From: Betaproteobacteria bacterium
Lineage (GTDB): Bacteria > Pseudomonadota > Gammaproteobacteria > Burkholderiales > UBA6910
Direction: 5' to 3'
Length of the DNA: 64,000 nucleotides
Assembly: GCA_016183615.1 (NCBI GenBank)
Contig: JACPEG010000024.1
Span: forward strand, 1-64,000
Part shown: positions 55,210 to 64,000 of the stretch, in pieces
Layout: every line of letters begins with the position of its first letter
How positions within the stretch are numbered: position 1 is the first letter of the stretch
Made by a program: the position numbers and the translations under genes
Notes under the pieces: generated by a model
The model's input: only the letters and a program-made list of their open reading frames with translations
What the model was told of the DNA's origin: nothing
Databases searched by the model: none

Positions 55210-56409
55210 TCAGAGTGCCTCGAACACGCCCGCCGCGCCCATTCCGGTGCCGATGCACATGGTCACCATGCCGTACTTCTTGTTGCGGCGCTTCAGGCCG
55301 TGCATCAGGGTTGCGGTGCGGACCGCGCCGGTGGCGCCGAGCGGATGGCCCAGGGCGATGGCGCCGCCCAGGGGATTCACCTTCGCCGGATCGAGCTTGA
55401 GGTCGTTGATCACCGCCAGGCTCTGGGCGGCGAAGGCTTCGTTCAATTCGATCCAGTCCAGGTCATCCGGCCTGAGACCCACCTGCTGCAGGACCTTCGG
55501 TATCGCCTTGATGGGGCCGATGCCCATGATCTCCGGCGGCACGCCGGCCACCGCGTAGCCCAGGAAGCGGCCCATGGGCGTGAGGTTGAAGCGCTTGAGC
55601 GCCGCCTCCGATACCACCAGCACCGCGCCCGCGCCGTCCGACATCTGGGAGCTGTTGCCGGCGGTCACCGAGCCCTTGGCGGCGAACGCCGGTTTCAGCT
55701 TCGCCAGCCCTTCCATGGTGGTGCCGGGGCGCGGTCCTTCGTCCACCGCCACCTGCTTGTCCCGCGTCTTGACTTCATGAGTAGCCAGGTCCGGGTAATG
55801 CTCGCTCACCGTATAGGGCGTGATCTCATTCCCGAACTCGCCCGCCTGAGTGGCGGCCAGCGCCCGGCGGTGGCTCTCTACGGCGAACTGGTCCTGGGCC
55901 TCCCGGCTCACCTTCCACTGGGCCGCCACCTTCTCGGCGGTGATCCCCATGCCGTAGGCGATGGCCACGTTTTCGTTCCGGGCAAACACTTCCGGATTGA
56001 GCGCCATCTTGTTCCCGCCCATGGGGATGAGGCTCATGCTCTCGGCGCCCGCGGCGATCATCACCTCCGCTTCGCCGAGGCGGATGCGGTCGGCGGCGAG
56101 CGCGACGGCCTGCACCCCGGAGGAGCAGAAGCGGTTGATGGTCATGCCCGGCACCGAGTCGGGCAGTCCCGCCAGCAGCAGCCCGATGCGGGCCACATTC
56201 ATGCCCTGCTCCGCCTCGGGCATGGCGCAGCCGACGATCACGTCTTCCACCGCCGCGGGGTCGAGGCCCGGCGCCTGCCTGAGCACTGCCTTCAGCACGT
56301 GGGCCAGCAGATCATCCGGGCGGACGGTCTTGAACACGCCGCGGGGAGCCTTCCCCACCGGGCTGCGGGTCGCCGCAACGATATAGGCGTCTTGAACTTG
56401 TCTGGTCAT
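55210..56409 (-). CDS. Acetyl-CoA acyltransferase (3-ketoacyl-CoA thiolase)
   Basis: A 399-residue thiolase that removes acetyl-CoA in the last step of beta-oxidation. The nucleophile is in [15 protein letters not shown] (about residue 92). His is in [15 protein letters not shown] (about 350) and Cys385 in [12 protein letters not shown]. Length is normal. It follows the bifunctional gene after a repeat-filled gap of 120 bases, and the two presumably form a complex. Confidence 0.95.
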   Translation of the reverse strand: MTRQVQDAYIVAATRSPVGKAPRGVFKTVRPDDLLAHVLKAVLRQAPGLDPAAVEDVIVGCAMPEAEQGMNVARIGLLLAGLPDSVPGMTINRFCSSGVQAVALAADRIRLGEAEVMIAAGAESMSLIPMGGNKMALNPEVFARNENVAIAYGMGITAEKVAAQWKVSREAQDQFAVESHRRALAATQAGEFGNEITPYTVSEHYPDLATHEVKTRDKQVAVDEGPRPGTTMEGLAKLKPAFAAKGSVTAGNSSQMSDGAGAVLVVSEAALKRFNLTPMGRFLGYAVAGVPPEIMGIGPIKAIPKVLQQVGLRPDDLDWIELNEAFAAQSLAVINDLKLDPAKVNPLGGAIALGHPLGATGAVRTATLMHGLKRRNKKYGMVTMCIGTGMGAAGVFEAL

Positions 56410-56423
56410 GATTAACCTCTCAA

Positions 56424-56528
56424 AGTCGTACCACAGAGAGACATAGAGGCACAGAGAAAAAAAAGCGAAACTGCTGAAACCAGGTCCAGTCCGTTAAAGC
56501 TCCGTGTCTCTGTGCCTGTGGTTCATTG
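56424..56528. repeat. CACAGAGAGACATAGAGG / TGTCTCTGTGCCTGTGG inverted arms
   Basis: The left arm ACCACAGAGAGACATAGAGG begins at 56428, and the right arm CCGTGTCTCTGTGCCTGTGG ends near 56522. The loop between is about 50 bases. Same paired-arm layout as the GCAAAGGAC elements, with a different word. It lies between the bifunctional and thiolase genes, inside a likely operon. Confidence 0.82.
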
Positions 56529-56529
56529 T

Positions 56530-59019
56530 TTAGTTTCTCAGCGGCTTGCCGGTCTTGAGCATGTGCTCGATCCGGGCCTGGGTCTTTTCCGTGGCGATCA
56601 GCTCCATGAACGTCTGCCGCTCCAGCTCCAGCAGCCAGTCCTCGTCCACCAGGCTCCCCGGCTCCACGTCGCCGCCGCACAGCACCCGGGCCACGCGGCT
56701 GGCGATGAAGTGGTCGTGATCGGAGATAAAGCTGCCTTCCTTCATGTTGGCGAGGATCATCTGCAGGTGGCCGATGCCGGTGCGGCCCACCACCGGAATG
56801 TCGGCGGCCTTGAGCGGCGGGCGGTATCCGGCCTCGGCCAGCGCGATCGCTTCCGCTTTCGCCACGTGCAGCAGCTCGAAGCGGTTCATCACGATCCGGT
56901 CACAGGGGCGCAGGTAGCCCAGCTCCTTCGCCTGCTCCGCGCTCTTCCCCACCTGGGCCATGGCGATGGTCTGGAACGCGCTCTGGATCAGGGCGAGATG
57001 ATTGCCGCCCCGCGTCTCCCGCGCCGCCCGCAGCGCGAACTCCTTGCAACCGCCGGCCGCGGGAAGCAGCCCTACGCCCACTTCCACCAGGCCGATGTAG
57101 CTCTCCAGGGTGGCCACGGCCCGGGCCGAATGCATGATGAACTCGCAGCCGCCGCCGAACGCCATCCCGTCCACCGCCGCCACGGTGGGAACCATGGCGT
57201 ACTTGAGCGCCTGGGTGGTCTGCTGGAACGCCACCACCACTTCCTCCACCTGGGCCAGCTTCCCTGCCATAAGGGCATCCGCCACATTGAGCTGGCGCGC
57301 GGCCTTGAGCACCACGGACTGGGCTTCCTTCTTGAATTTCTTCAGCATGGAGCCGAGGGCCGAAGGTTTTTCGTTGCTCTTCATACGGTCCTGGGCCCGC
57401 TGCAGATTGGCGCCCACGGAGAACGGCGGCTCGGTCTGCCAGATGACCAGGCCGCGGAAGCCCCGCTCCGCCTCCTCGATGGCGCGCTGGGTCCCCTCCA
57501 GCACATCGTCGCCGATGGTGTGCATCTTGCTCTTGAAGGACAGCACCGCAACCTCGTCCCCCATGTGCCACAGGCGCACCGCGTCGGTCTCGAACACGGT
57601 CTGGCCGTAGCTGCGCGATTCGCCCAGCAAACCATCCGGGAATGGCTGACGCTTGTACACGGGCAGGTTCGAGCGTGCCGCGTAGTTCTTGGTCGCTGGA
57701 GCAAATGAGCCCTGCGGTGCATGTACTCCGGCGCGTCCCGATTCGGTCACCCAACCCGGAAGCGCCGCCTTTACCATGGTCTTGCCGGCGGCGATGTCCT
57801 CGGCGATCCAGCCGGCCACAGTCTGCCAGCCGGCGGCCTGCCAGATCTCGAACGGGCCCTGGTTCCAGCCGAAGCCCCAGCGAATCGCCAGGTCCACGTC
57901 CCGAGCGTTGTCGGCGATCTCTGCCAAGTGCACCGCACAGTAATGGAACACGTCGCGATAGCAGGCCCACAGGAATTGGGCCTGGGGGTCGGCGTTGCTG
58001 CGCAGGGCCGCGAAACGCTCGGCCACGTTCCTGTTCTTCAGTATCTCCTTCACTTTGTCGTCGGCCTCGCCGGCGGAAGGCCGGTAATTTTTCTGCTGCA
58101 GATCGAGGACCTGGATTTCCTTTCCCACCTTCTGGTAGATGCCGCGCTTGGTCTTCTGTCCCAGTGCGCCGGTTTCGATGAGGCCCTTGAGCCAGTCGGG
58201 CGAGGCATAGAACCGGTACCACGGATCGTTGGGCAAAGTGTCCGCCATGGTCTTGACCACATGGTCAAGCGTATCCAGGCCCACCACGTCGGCAGTGCGG
58301 AAGGTGGCGCTCTTGGGGCGCCCGATGAGCGGCCCGGTCAGCGCGTCCACTAAGTCAAAGCCCAGGCCGAATTCCTTGCAGTGATGCATGGTGGCGAGCA
58401 TGGAGAACACGCCCACCCGGTTGGCAATGAAGTTGGGCGTGTCCTTCGCCCGGATCACTCCCTTTCCCAGGTTGGTGACCAGAAAGGTTTCCAGCCGGTC
58501 CAGGATCGCGGGTTCGGTGGCCTGGCAGGGTATCAGCTCCACCAGGTGCATGTAGCGCGGCGGATTGAAAAAGTGCACCCCGCAGAAGCGGTGGCGCAGC
58601 GATTCGGGCATCGCCCTCGACAGCTCGTTGATGGACAGCCCGGACGTGTTGCTGGCGAAAATCGCATGCTCGGCGAGATGCGGCGCCACCTTTTCGTACA
58701 GTGCCTTCTTCCAGTCCATGCGCTCGGAAATGGCCTCGATCACCACGTCGCACTCCCGGAGCAGCTCCAGGTGCTGGTCGTAGTTGGCGGCGCGGATGAA
58801 GTCGGCACGGGCGCCGGAGGAAATCGGGCTGGGATCGAGCTTCTTCAGGCCCTCGATGGCCTTGCGCACGTTGGCGCTGGGGTCGCCCTCCCTGGCCGGA
58901 AGCTCGAACAGGATGGGCTGCACGTCGGCGTTGGCGAGCTGGGCGGCGATCTGGGCCCCCATCACGCCCGCGCCCAGCACTGCGACATTGCGAACAACAA
59001 AAGGAGTTGCGGATGGCAT
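56530..59019 (-). CDS. Bifunctional 3-hydroxyacyl-CoA dehydrogenase/enoyl-CoA hydratase, dehydrogenase first (FadN-like)
   Basis: An 829-residue beta-oxidation enzyme. The NAD motif VAVLGAGVMGAQIAAQLANADV is at the N-terminus, and the dehydrogenase domains span to about 400. The crotonase domain follows in the second half (GLVIWQTEPPFSVGANL ... VDGMAFGGGCEFIMHSARAVA ... VEVGVGLLPAAGGCKE). This order is that of Bacillus FadN and the reverse of E. coli FadB. Part of the fad cluster on this strand. Confidence 0.94.
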   Translation of the reverse strand: MPSATPFVVRNVAVLGAGVMGAQIAAQLANADVQPILFELPAREGDPSANVRKAIEGLKKLDPSPISSGARADFIRAANYDQHLELLRECDVVIEAISERMDWKKALYEKVAPHLAEHAIFASNTSGLSINELSRAMPESLRHRFCGVHFFNPPRYMHLVELIPCQATEPAILDRLETFLVTNLGKGVIRAKDTPNFIANRVGVFSMLATMHHCKEFGLGFDLVDALTGPLIGRPKSATFRTADVVGLDTLDHVVKTMADTLPNDPWYRFYASPDWLKGLIETGALGQKTKRGIYQKVGKEIQVLDLQQKNYRPSAGEADDKVKEILKNRNVAERFAALRSNADPQAQFLWACYRDVFHYCAVHLAEIADNARDVDLAIRWGFGWNQGPFEIWQAAGWQTVAGWIAEDIAAGKTMVKAALPGWVTESGRAGVHAPQGSFAPATKNYAARSNLPVYKRQPFPDGLLGESRSYGQTVFETDAVRLWHMGDEVAVLSFKSKMHTIGDDVLEGTQRAIEEAERGFRGLVIWQTEPPFSVGANLQRAQDRMKSNEKPSALGSMLKKFKKEAQSVVLKAARQLNVADALMAGKLAQVEEVVVAFQQTTQALKYAMVPTVAAVDGMAFGGGCEFIMHSARAVATLESYIGLVEVGVGLLPAAGGCKEFALRAARETRGGNHLALIQSAFQTIAMAQVGKSAEQAKELGYLRPCDRIVMNRFELLHVAKAEAIALAEAGYRPPLKAADIPVVGRTGIGHLQMILANMKEGSFISDHDHFIASRVARVLCGGDVEPGSLVDEDWLLELERQTFMELIATEKTQARIEHMLKTGKPLRN

Positions 59020-59124
59020 GAATTCCTCGGGAACGGATTTTGCACAAATCGGGAAAGCGGACCGGCGAGAACTGCCTCGCCGGAAGAACGGGCGGCAGTC
59101 CTCATGGGCTGCCGCCCCGTGTTT

Positions 59125-60408
59125 CTAGAAGCTGTGGGTGTACTGGATGCTCAGGATGTTGACGTCGCTGTCGTAGTTGCCGGTGAGCACGACGGCACCC
59201 CCAAAGGCGTCCACCGTTGCCGCTCTGTTGATATCCGGGTCGCGGATGAACAAATGGGCGTATCCAAAGTCAAGCGTTCCCGCCCTGGATACCCGATACT
59301 TGCCGCCGATGGCGAGCCAAGTGCGGTCTTCGTCCGGCAGGCGGGCGGTGCGCGTCGTCGCGTTCCGGACCGGCGTCTCGTCGTAGGCGATTCCGAACCG
59401 GAGCTTGAGATTGTCGCTGTACTGGTAGTTGGCGCCGACCGATATCCGGTTTGAATCGTCAAACAGAAGATCAAGGGCACTCACGAGGGCGCCTGTATTT
59501 GCGTTGAGTATCCTGATGCTCTGGATTTCGCTCCATCGCGTGTAAGTCCAGTCCGCCAAAATCTCCCATCTCGGATTGAGTTGGTGCGCGATGCTGACTG
59601 AGAGCGTGTCAGGCATGGTGACGTCGGCCCGGATCGGCGTCGTGGTCCCCGCAAGCGGCGCCGGCAGCGACGTAACAACGGTGCCCTCAAGCGTGTAGTC
59701 AATCGTTGACCGGTAGCTGATCCCGACACGTGTATTGGGGCCCGCATTGAACAGCACCCCAAGATTGAAACCCCAGGAATCGTCGTCCCCTTCGAGCTTG
59801 GCCGTGCCATCACCAAAGGGAGTTGGAACCGCATTGGTCAGCTCCGCATCGATCCGCTGGTAGCTCAGTCCCACGCCAACGGACACATCGTCGCTAACCT
59901 TGTACGCGACAGTCGGATTGATATTAAGCGTCTCCAGCTCGGACTTGAGGGCGTGGTGCCGTCCGGTCCATCCAGAGTCGTATTCCGTCTTCAGTCCGAA
60001 CGGCGCATTCAAGCCGATGCCGAATTTCCACCTCGGGTTGATGTCCATCGCATAATAAAGATTCGGGACAAATGCCCAGTCCCCCGCATCGCCGCCGTTA
60101 TGGGTGACCAGCGCCCCGGCGGGAATGAACGGGGATGTCTCGGTGGACCCCCCGTCCCTGAACTTGGCGGTCGGGCGGATGGCGTGTCCCGCAATCACGA
60201 ACTGCCTGCCGGGTACCCGAGTGAGTCCGGCGGGATTGAAATAGATCGTGCTGGCATCCTCGGCCACGGCAGCCGCACCCGCATAGGCGTTGCCCATCCC
60301 GCTGGCGTTCTGCTCGATCAGCGCAAACCCCGCCGCCAACGCCCCTCCCGAGATGGTCGCAAGCGCGCCGGTCACTGCGACGGCCATCAGCTTCCTACCT
60401 GTTTTCAT
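59125..60408 (-). CDS. Outer-membrane long-chain fatty-acid transporter, FadL/OmpP1 family
   Basis: A 427-residue outer-membrane barrel. A signal peptide (1-24) is followed by the FadL start AGFALIEQNASGMGNAYAGAAAVAEDASTIYFNPAGLTR. Alternating beta-strand pattern to a C-terminal strand ending SIQYTHSF (final Phe, as needed for Bam assembly). AAGGAGAG lies 6 bases before the ATG at 60408; the longer frame to 60453 lacks a signal. Its base composition is visibly less GC-biased than its neighbours. Confidence 0.94.
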   Translation of the reverse strand: MKTGRKLMAVAVTGALATISGGALAAGFALIEQNASGMGNAYAGAAAVAEDASTIYFNPAGLTRVPGRQFVIAGHAIRPTAKFRDGGSTETSPFIPAGALVTHNGGDAGDWAFVPNLYYAMDINPRWKFGIGLNAPFGLKTEYDSGWTGRHHALKSELETLNINPTVAYKVSDDVSVGVGLSYQRIDAELTNAVPTPFGDGTAKLEGDDDSWGFNLGVLFNAGPNTRVGISYRSTIDYTLEGTVVTSLPAPLAGTTTPIRADVTMPDTLSVSIAHQLNPRWEILADWTYTRWSEIQSIRILNANTGALVSALDLLFDDSNRISVGANYQYSDNLKLRFGIAYDETPVRNATTRTARLPDEDRTWLAIGGKYRVSRAGTLDFGYAHLFIRDPDINRAATVDAFGGAVVLTGNYDSDVNILSIQYTHSF

Positions 60409-60498
60409 TACGGCTCTCCTTTTACGGTTATGGTTACGGCAACGTCGAATCATACGCTGATCCTGTATTCATTCATGCTGCTGCGCAGCACGCGTGGT

Positions 60499-60912
60499 TC
60501 ATGCCGAGGGCGCAATGGCACGCGGCTTGCGGTCCTCTCCCACCGCCACGTAGGTGAGCGTAGCCTCCGTCACCCTGACGCAAATCTCGTTGCGCTCGTT
60601 GCGCTGGGCGTAGACCTGCACGTCCACCGTGATGGAGGAGCGGCCCACCCGCACCACCTCGGCGTAGAAGCTCACCACGTCACCGATGAATACCGGCTGC
60701 TTGAACACGAACTGGTTGACCGCCACCGTGGCCACGCGCCCGCGGGCCCGCCGGATCGCGGGAATCGCCCCCGCGATGTCCACCTGCGCCATGATCCAGC
60801 CACCGAAGATGTCGCCGACGTAGTTGGCATCGGAGGGCATGGGCACCACCCGCAGTGTCGGGTCCTTGCCCTCCGGCAGGCAGGTGACGTCGTGCTCTTC
60901 ATAGCCGGGCAC
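60499..60912 (-). CDS. Acyl-CoA thioesterase, YciA/ACOT type
   Basis: A 137-residue hot-dog thioesterase. The motif DANYVGDIFGGWIMAQVDIAGAIPA has the catalytic Asp and the GGW turn of the YciA group; VNQFVFKQPVFIGDVVSFYAEV follows. It hydrolyses acyl-CoAs. It lies 1 base downstream of the acyl-CoA ligase gene. Confidence 0.92.
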   Translation of the reverse strand: MPGYEEHDVTCLPEGKDPTLRVVPMPSDANYVGDIFGGWIMAQVDIAGAIPAIRRARGRVATVAVNQFVFKQPVFIGDVVSFYAEVVRVGRSSITVDVQVYAQRNERNEICVRVTEATLTYVAVGEDRKPRAIAPSA

Positions 60913-60913
60913 T

Positions 60914-62728
60914 TCAGTGTCCCTCGTACAGGCTGTTCACCTGGCTGCGGTAATGCTCGATCACGCGGCTGCGCTTGAGCTTCATGGTGGGCGTGAGGAA
61001 TCCGTTCTCCACGGTCCAGGGATCGAGGAACAGCGCCGCGCGGCGCACCTGGGCATAACCCGGGAATTCCCGAAGGTGATGCGTGATCCGCTCCAGAACC
61101 ATCTGTTCCGCCTGCTGGCTTCCCAGCACCTGATGGGCGTCGGCATCCAGGCCATAGTCCTTGGCGATCGCCTTCCAGCGCTCGGCGTTAAGCACCGCCA
61201 GCACGCTGAGGTAGGGCTTGCCTTCGCCCAGCAGCATTACCTGCTCGAACAGGGAATCCCGCAGGATTGCCGCTTCCAGGTCCACCGGCGGAACTTTCTC
61301 GCCGTTGCTCATGACGATGATTTCCTTGAGGCGCCCGGTGATGAAGATGTGTCCCTTCTCATCGATTCGTACCGTGTCCCCGGTGTTGAGCCAGCCGTCC
61401 TCCGTGAACATGGCCCGGGTGGCCTCAGGATTATTCCAGTATCCGAGCATGATATTGGGGCCCTTCACCAGTAGCGCGTTGCGCTCGCCGATCTTCACCT
61501 CCACCCCCGGCAGTGTTGTTCCCACGCTGGCCGGCAGATTGTCGTTCACCCGGTTGGTGGTTGCCACCGGGCTGGTCTCGGTGAGGCCATAGCCCTGCAG
61601 CACGTTCAGCCCCAGCCCGATGAAAACCCGCGAGACGTCGGGTGCCAGCGCGGCGCCGCCGCAGATGGTGGCCCTGAGCCTTCCGCCGAGGCGCGCCAGC
61701 ACCTTGGAGGCGACCAGCCTGTTCAGCACCGGCCAGAGCAGGAACGCGGGCTTCCAGGGTCCGCGGCCCTGGAGATATTCGAAACGGGCGTAGCCCACTT
61801 CCACCGCCAGATCGAACAGCTTGCGCCGGGCGGGTGGCGCCTCGGCAAGCTTGGCGCGAATGCCGGCGTAGACCCGCTCGAAAATGCGGGGCACGGTGAT
61901 GAGAATGGTCGGTCGCACGATCTGCAGATCGTCGGCGAGAACCGGAATGCCGCGGCAGTAGCTCACCGTGGACCCGGACATGATCGTGAGGTAATAGCCC
62001 ACCGTGCGTTCGAAGGTGTGGGACAGCGGCAGGAACGAGAGCAGCATGTCGTCGGTGCGCACCGCCATGGTCTTCAGACATGCCGCGGCGTTGCTGATGA
62101 TGTTGTTGTGGGAGAGCATCACCCCCTTGGGCCGCCCGGTCGTGCCGGAGGTGTAGACGATGGTGGCAAGAAGCTTCGGGTCGCTGGTGACGTGTTCCAC
62201 CTCGGCGGCCTCGTCGGGAAGCCATTCCCCCACCGTACGCAGGCGCGGCTCGTTGATGCTGTCCTCGACCATCTGGAGCGTAAGGATGCGGGTGAGCCCC
62301 GTGAGCTCCTGCCGCACCGCCGACAGTGCCAGCCACTGATCCTCCCCCTCGATGAGCAGCAGCTTGGCGCCCGAATCGTTGATCACGTAGGCCACGTTGT
62401 CGGGGCGGTCCGAGGTGTAGAGGGGCACCACCACCATCCCCATTCCCAGCGCGGCCTGGTCCAGCATGACCCAGGCCGGGCAGTTCTTGAGCATCACGGC
62501 CACCCGCTCGCCGGGCTTGAGGCCATCGCGCCGCATCGCCGCCTGCCAGCGGGCGACATGCCGGTCCATCTCGCGCCAGGTATAGTCCACCCATTTGCCC
62601 TGGTGCTCGTCGAACTCCCGGTAGGCGACGTTATCCGGGGTGCGGGCAACCCGCTCCCGGAACAGGCCATCCAGGGTGACCGCCACCTCCTGGGGAATGT
62701 TGTCGACCCGCCCCTGCGTGGAATTCAT
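60914..62728 (-). CDS. Long-chain acyl-CoA synthetase (AMP-dependent)
   Basis: A 604-residue adenylate-forming enzyme that activates fatty acids to acyl-CoA. The motif IVYTSGTTGRPKGVMLSHNNI is the P-loop-like signature (about 190-210), then GYGLTETSPVATTN, and the C-terminal GWLNTGDTVRIDEKGHIFITGRLKEIIV. It belongs to the long form close to eukaryotic ACSL/Faa (also called FadD15-like). It is followed by the thioesterase gene after 1 base and preceded by the FadE gene (16 bases), so all three are probably one unit. Confidence 0.95.
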   Translation of the reverse strand: MNSTQGRVDNIPQEVAVTLDGLFRERVARTPDNVAYREFDEHQGKWVDYTWREMDRHVARWQAAMRRDGLKPGERVAVMLKNCPAWVMLDQAALGMGMVVVPLYTSDRPDNVAYVINDSGAKLLLIEGEDQWLALSAVRQELTGLTRILTLQMVEDSINEPRLRTVGEWLPDEAAEVEHVTSDPKLLATIVYTSGTTGRPKGVMLSHNNIISNAAACLKTMAVRTDDMLLSFLPLSHTFERTVGYYLTIMSGSTVSYCRGIPVLADDLQIVRPTILITVPRIFERVYAGIRAKLAEAPPARRKLFDLAVEVGYARFEYLQGRGPWKPAFLLWPVLNRLVASKVLARLGGRLRATICGGAALAPDVSRVFIGLGLNVLQGYGLTETSPVATTNRVNDNLPASVGTTLPGVEVKIGERNALLVKGPNIMLGYWNNPEATRAMFTEDGWLNTGDTVRIDEKGHIFITGRLKEIIVMSNGEKVPPVDLEAAILRDSLFEQVMLLGEGKPYLSVLAVLNAERWKAIAKDYGLDADAHQVLGSQQAEQMVLERITHHLREFPGYAQVRRAALFLDPWTVENGFLTPTMKLKRSRVIEHYRSQVNSLYEGH

Positions 62729-62744
62729 GCTCCCGTTCTCCGTC

Positions 62745-64000
62745 CTAGGCAGCGTTGCGGGTCGGTGCCGCCGCGATGGCCGCCGGCTGCTGGCTGCGGC
62801 CGAAATCCGCAGGGAAATCGTCCACCATGATCACGGCCCGGCGCAGCTGCTTCTGGCGCTCGAGGATTTCGCGGTCGCGGGAGGAAATCACACCCTTGGC
62901 GAGGGCCTCCTTCACCTGCTCCTCCCAGCCCGCGGCGCCGATCTCCCCGCGCTTCACGGCTGCGCGCACCCTGGCTTCCACCGCCTCGCATTCCACGGCG
63001 CCGATGAAGGCCCGCTCCAGGTCGGCCAGAATCTCGCCTTCCGCCTTCGGAAGGTAAATGCCGTGCGTCAGCCGGTTGCGCGCGTCGCCCGGAGTGAGCA
63101 GCAGGTCCGACACCTGGTGGCCCAGCCGGTCGCCGGGCGCAACAAAGGGTTTTCCTGTTGGGAACACCACCAGGCGCAGAAGCAGACCGAGAACCCGGAT
63201 CGGGAAATTCTGCAGCAGGCCGTCCATCGCCGCCTGGATACGGACCAGGGCATCCTGCATGGACCAATGGAGCAGCGGCAGATCCGCGTCCGGACGCCCG
63301 TCGTCCTCGAAGCGCTTGAGCGTCGCCGAACACAGATAGATCTGGCTCAGGATGTCGCCGAGCCTTGCTGAGAGCTTCTCCTTGCGCTTGAGGGCCCCGC
63401 CCACCACCAGCATGGATACGTCGGCGACCAGGGCAAAGGCCGCCGACAGCCGGCTCAACTGCTGGTAATAGCGGCGGGTGTGGGGACCGCCGGGAACGGC
63501 AGCGAGCCGCGCGCCGGTCACGCCCAGCAGAAGGGCGCGCGCCGCGTTGGACACCACGAAATTGATGTGGCCGAAAAAAGCATCGTCGAAATCCGCGACC
63601 GCCCGGGTGCCGTCGACCTCCCGCGTGGCGGCGATTTCCTTCAGGACGTAGGGATGGCAGCGGATCGCCCCCTGGCCGAAGATGATCATGCTGCGGGTAA
63701 GGATGTTGGCACCTTCCACGGTGATGGCAATCGGGGTCTGCTGGTAAGCGCGCGCCAGGTAGTTGCGCGGACCCATGCAGATTCCCTTGCCCCCGTGCAC
63801 GTCCATGGCGTCGTTGATCACCTGCCGCGCCCGTTCGGTGAGATGGTACTTGACGATCGCCGACGCTACCGCTGGCTTCTCCCCCAGGTCCACAGCCCCT
63901 GCGGTCATGACCCGCGCCGCATCCATCATGTAGGTGTTGCCGCCGATGCGGGCCAGCGCCTCCTCGATACCTTCGAATCGGCCGATGGGGGTCCGGAACT
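62745..64000 (-). CDS. fadE: Acyl-CoA dehydrogenase, FadE type (5' part outside the window)
   Basis: The visible 417 residues are the C-terminal half of the large FadE-type acyl-CoA dehydrogenase. The frame runs off the right edge, continuing through PIGRFEGIEEALARIGGNTYMMDAAR. Features are MDVHGGKGICMGPRNYLARAYQQTPIAITVEGANILTRSM and the DUF1974-like C-terminal extension typical of FadE. It catalyses the first step of beta-oxidation and passes electrons to ETF, linking to the ETF-QO at 41.4 kb. First visible gene of the fad cluster. Confidence 0.93.
   Translation of the reverse strand, partial: FRTPIGRFEGIEEALARIGGNTYMMDAARVMTAGAVDLGEKPAVASAIVKYHLTERARQVINDAMDVHGGKGICMGPRNYLARAYQQTPIAITVEGANILTRSMIIFGQGAIRCHPYVLKEIAATREVDGTRAVADFDDAFFGHINFVVSNAARALLLGVTGARLAAVPGGPHTRRYYQQLSRLSAAFALVADVSMLVVGGALKRKEKLSARLGDILSQIYLCSATLKRFEDDGRPDADLPLLHWSMQDALVRIQAAMDGLLQNFPIRVLGLLLRLVVFPTGKPFVAPGDRLGHQVSDLLLTPGDARNRLTHGIYLPKAEGEILADLERAFIGAVECEAVEARVRAAVKRGEIGAAGWEEQVKEALAKGVISSRDREILERQKQLRRAVIMVDDFPADFGRSQQPAAIAAAPTRNAA

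Overview
The window is high-GC proteobacterial DNA, most likely a betaproteobacterium. Three things suggest this: the tig-clpP-clpX-lon-hupB-tRNA-ppiD order with a tRNA-Leu in front of tig, the dnaQ-rnhA-methyltransferase/gloB/mltD block, and hpnCDE. A sulfur-oxidising or chemolithotrophic lifestyle is hinted at by a sulfide:quinone-reductase-like flavoprotein, a DsrE protein and two rhodanese domains. The taxon is an inference; there is no rRNA in the window.

Layout. 1-9.4 kb: a complete nine-gene V/A-type ATPase operon (G/H-C-I-K-F-E-A-B-D), preceded by an 81-bp tandem repeat and interrupted by palindromic repeats. 9.5-15.2 kb: a DapA-superfamily protein and a six-PAS GGDEF-EAL protein. 15.4-20 kb: dnaQ, rnhA, a methyltransferase, gloB and mltD. 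20.1-27 kb: a yejABEF-like peptide ABC transporter. 27.1-36.8 kb: fabI, ppiD, tRNA-Asp, tRNA-Val, hupB, lon, clpX, clpP, tig and tRNA-Leu, a proteostasis block with a sigma-32-type promoter before lon and a sigma-70 promoter before hupB. 36.9-43.8 kb: hpnCDE (squalene synthesis), an SDR that lacks its catalytic Tyr, a thioesterase, ETF-ubiquinone oxidoreductase and a CBS protein. 43.9-49.9 kb: a tightly packed seven-gene operon (sterol-desaturase-like enzyme, VTT-rhodanese fusion, DsrE, methyltransferase, internally deleted MFS, 75-aa protein, SQR-like flavoprotein). It is divergent from an ArsR-rhodanese fusion regulator across a perfect 24-bp palindrome, and it is the best candidate here for an undescribed system. 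50-54.6 kb: bipA, a GNAT protein, a fused osmoprotectant transporter and a chalcone-isomerase-like protein. 54.7-64 kb: a DUF4442-like protein and a fatty-acid utilisation cluster (thiolase, FadN-like bifunctional protein, FadL, thioesterase, acyl-CoA ligase, FadE running off the edge).

The gaps between genes are unusually rich in small repeats. One group is REP-like hairpins that all start GTAGG but carry different palindromes. A second group is paired inverted arms built from short tandem words (ACAGGATTT, GCAAAGGAC, CACAGAGAC, GTTCACTGTT). Several REP heads supply the stop codon of the gene before them, one REP pair is flanked by a 24-bp direct repeat, and one transporter linker seems to have been built from such repeats.
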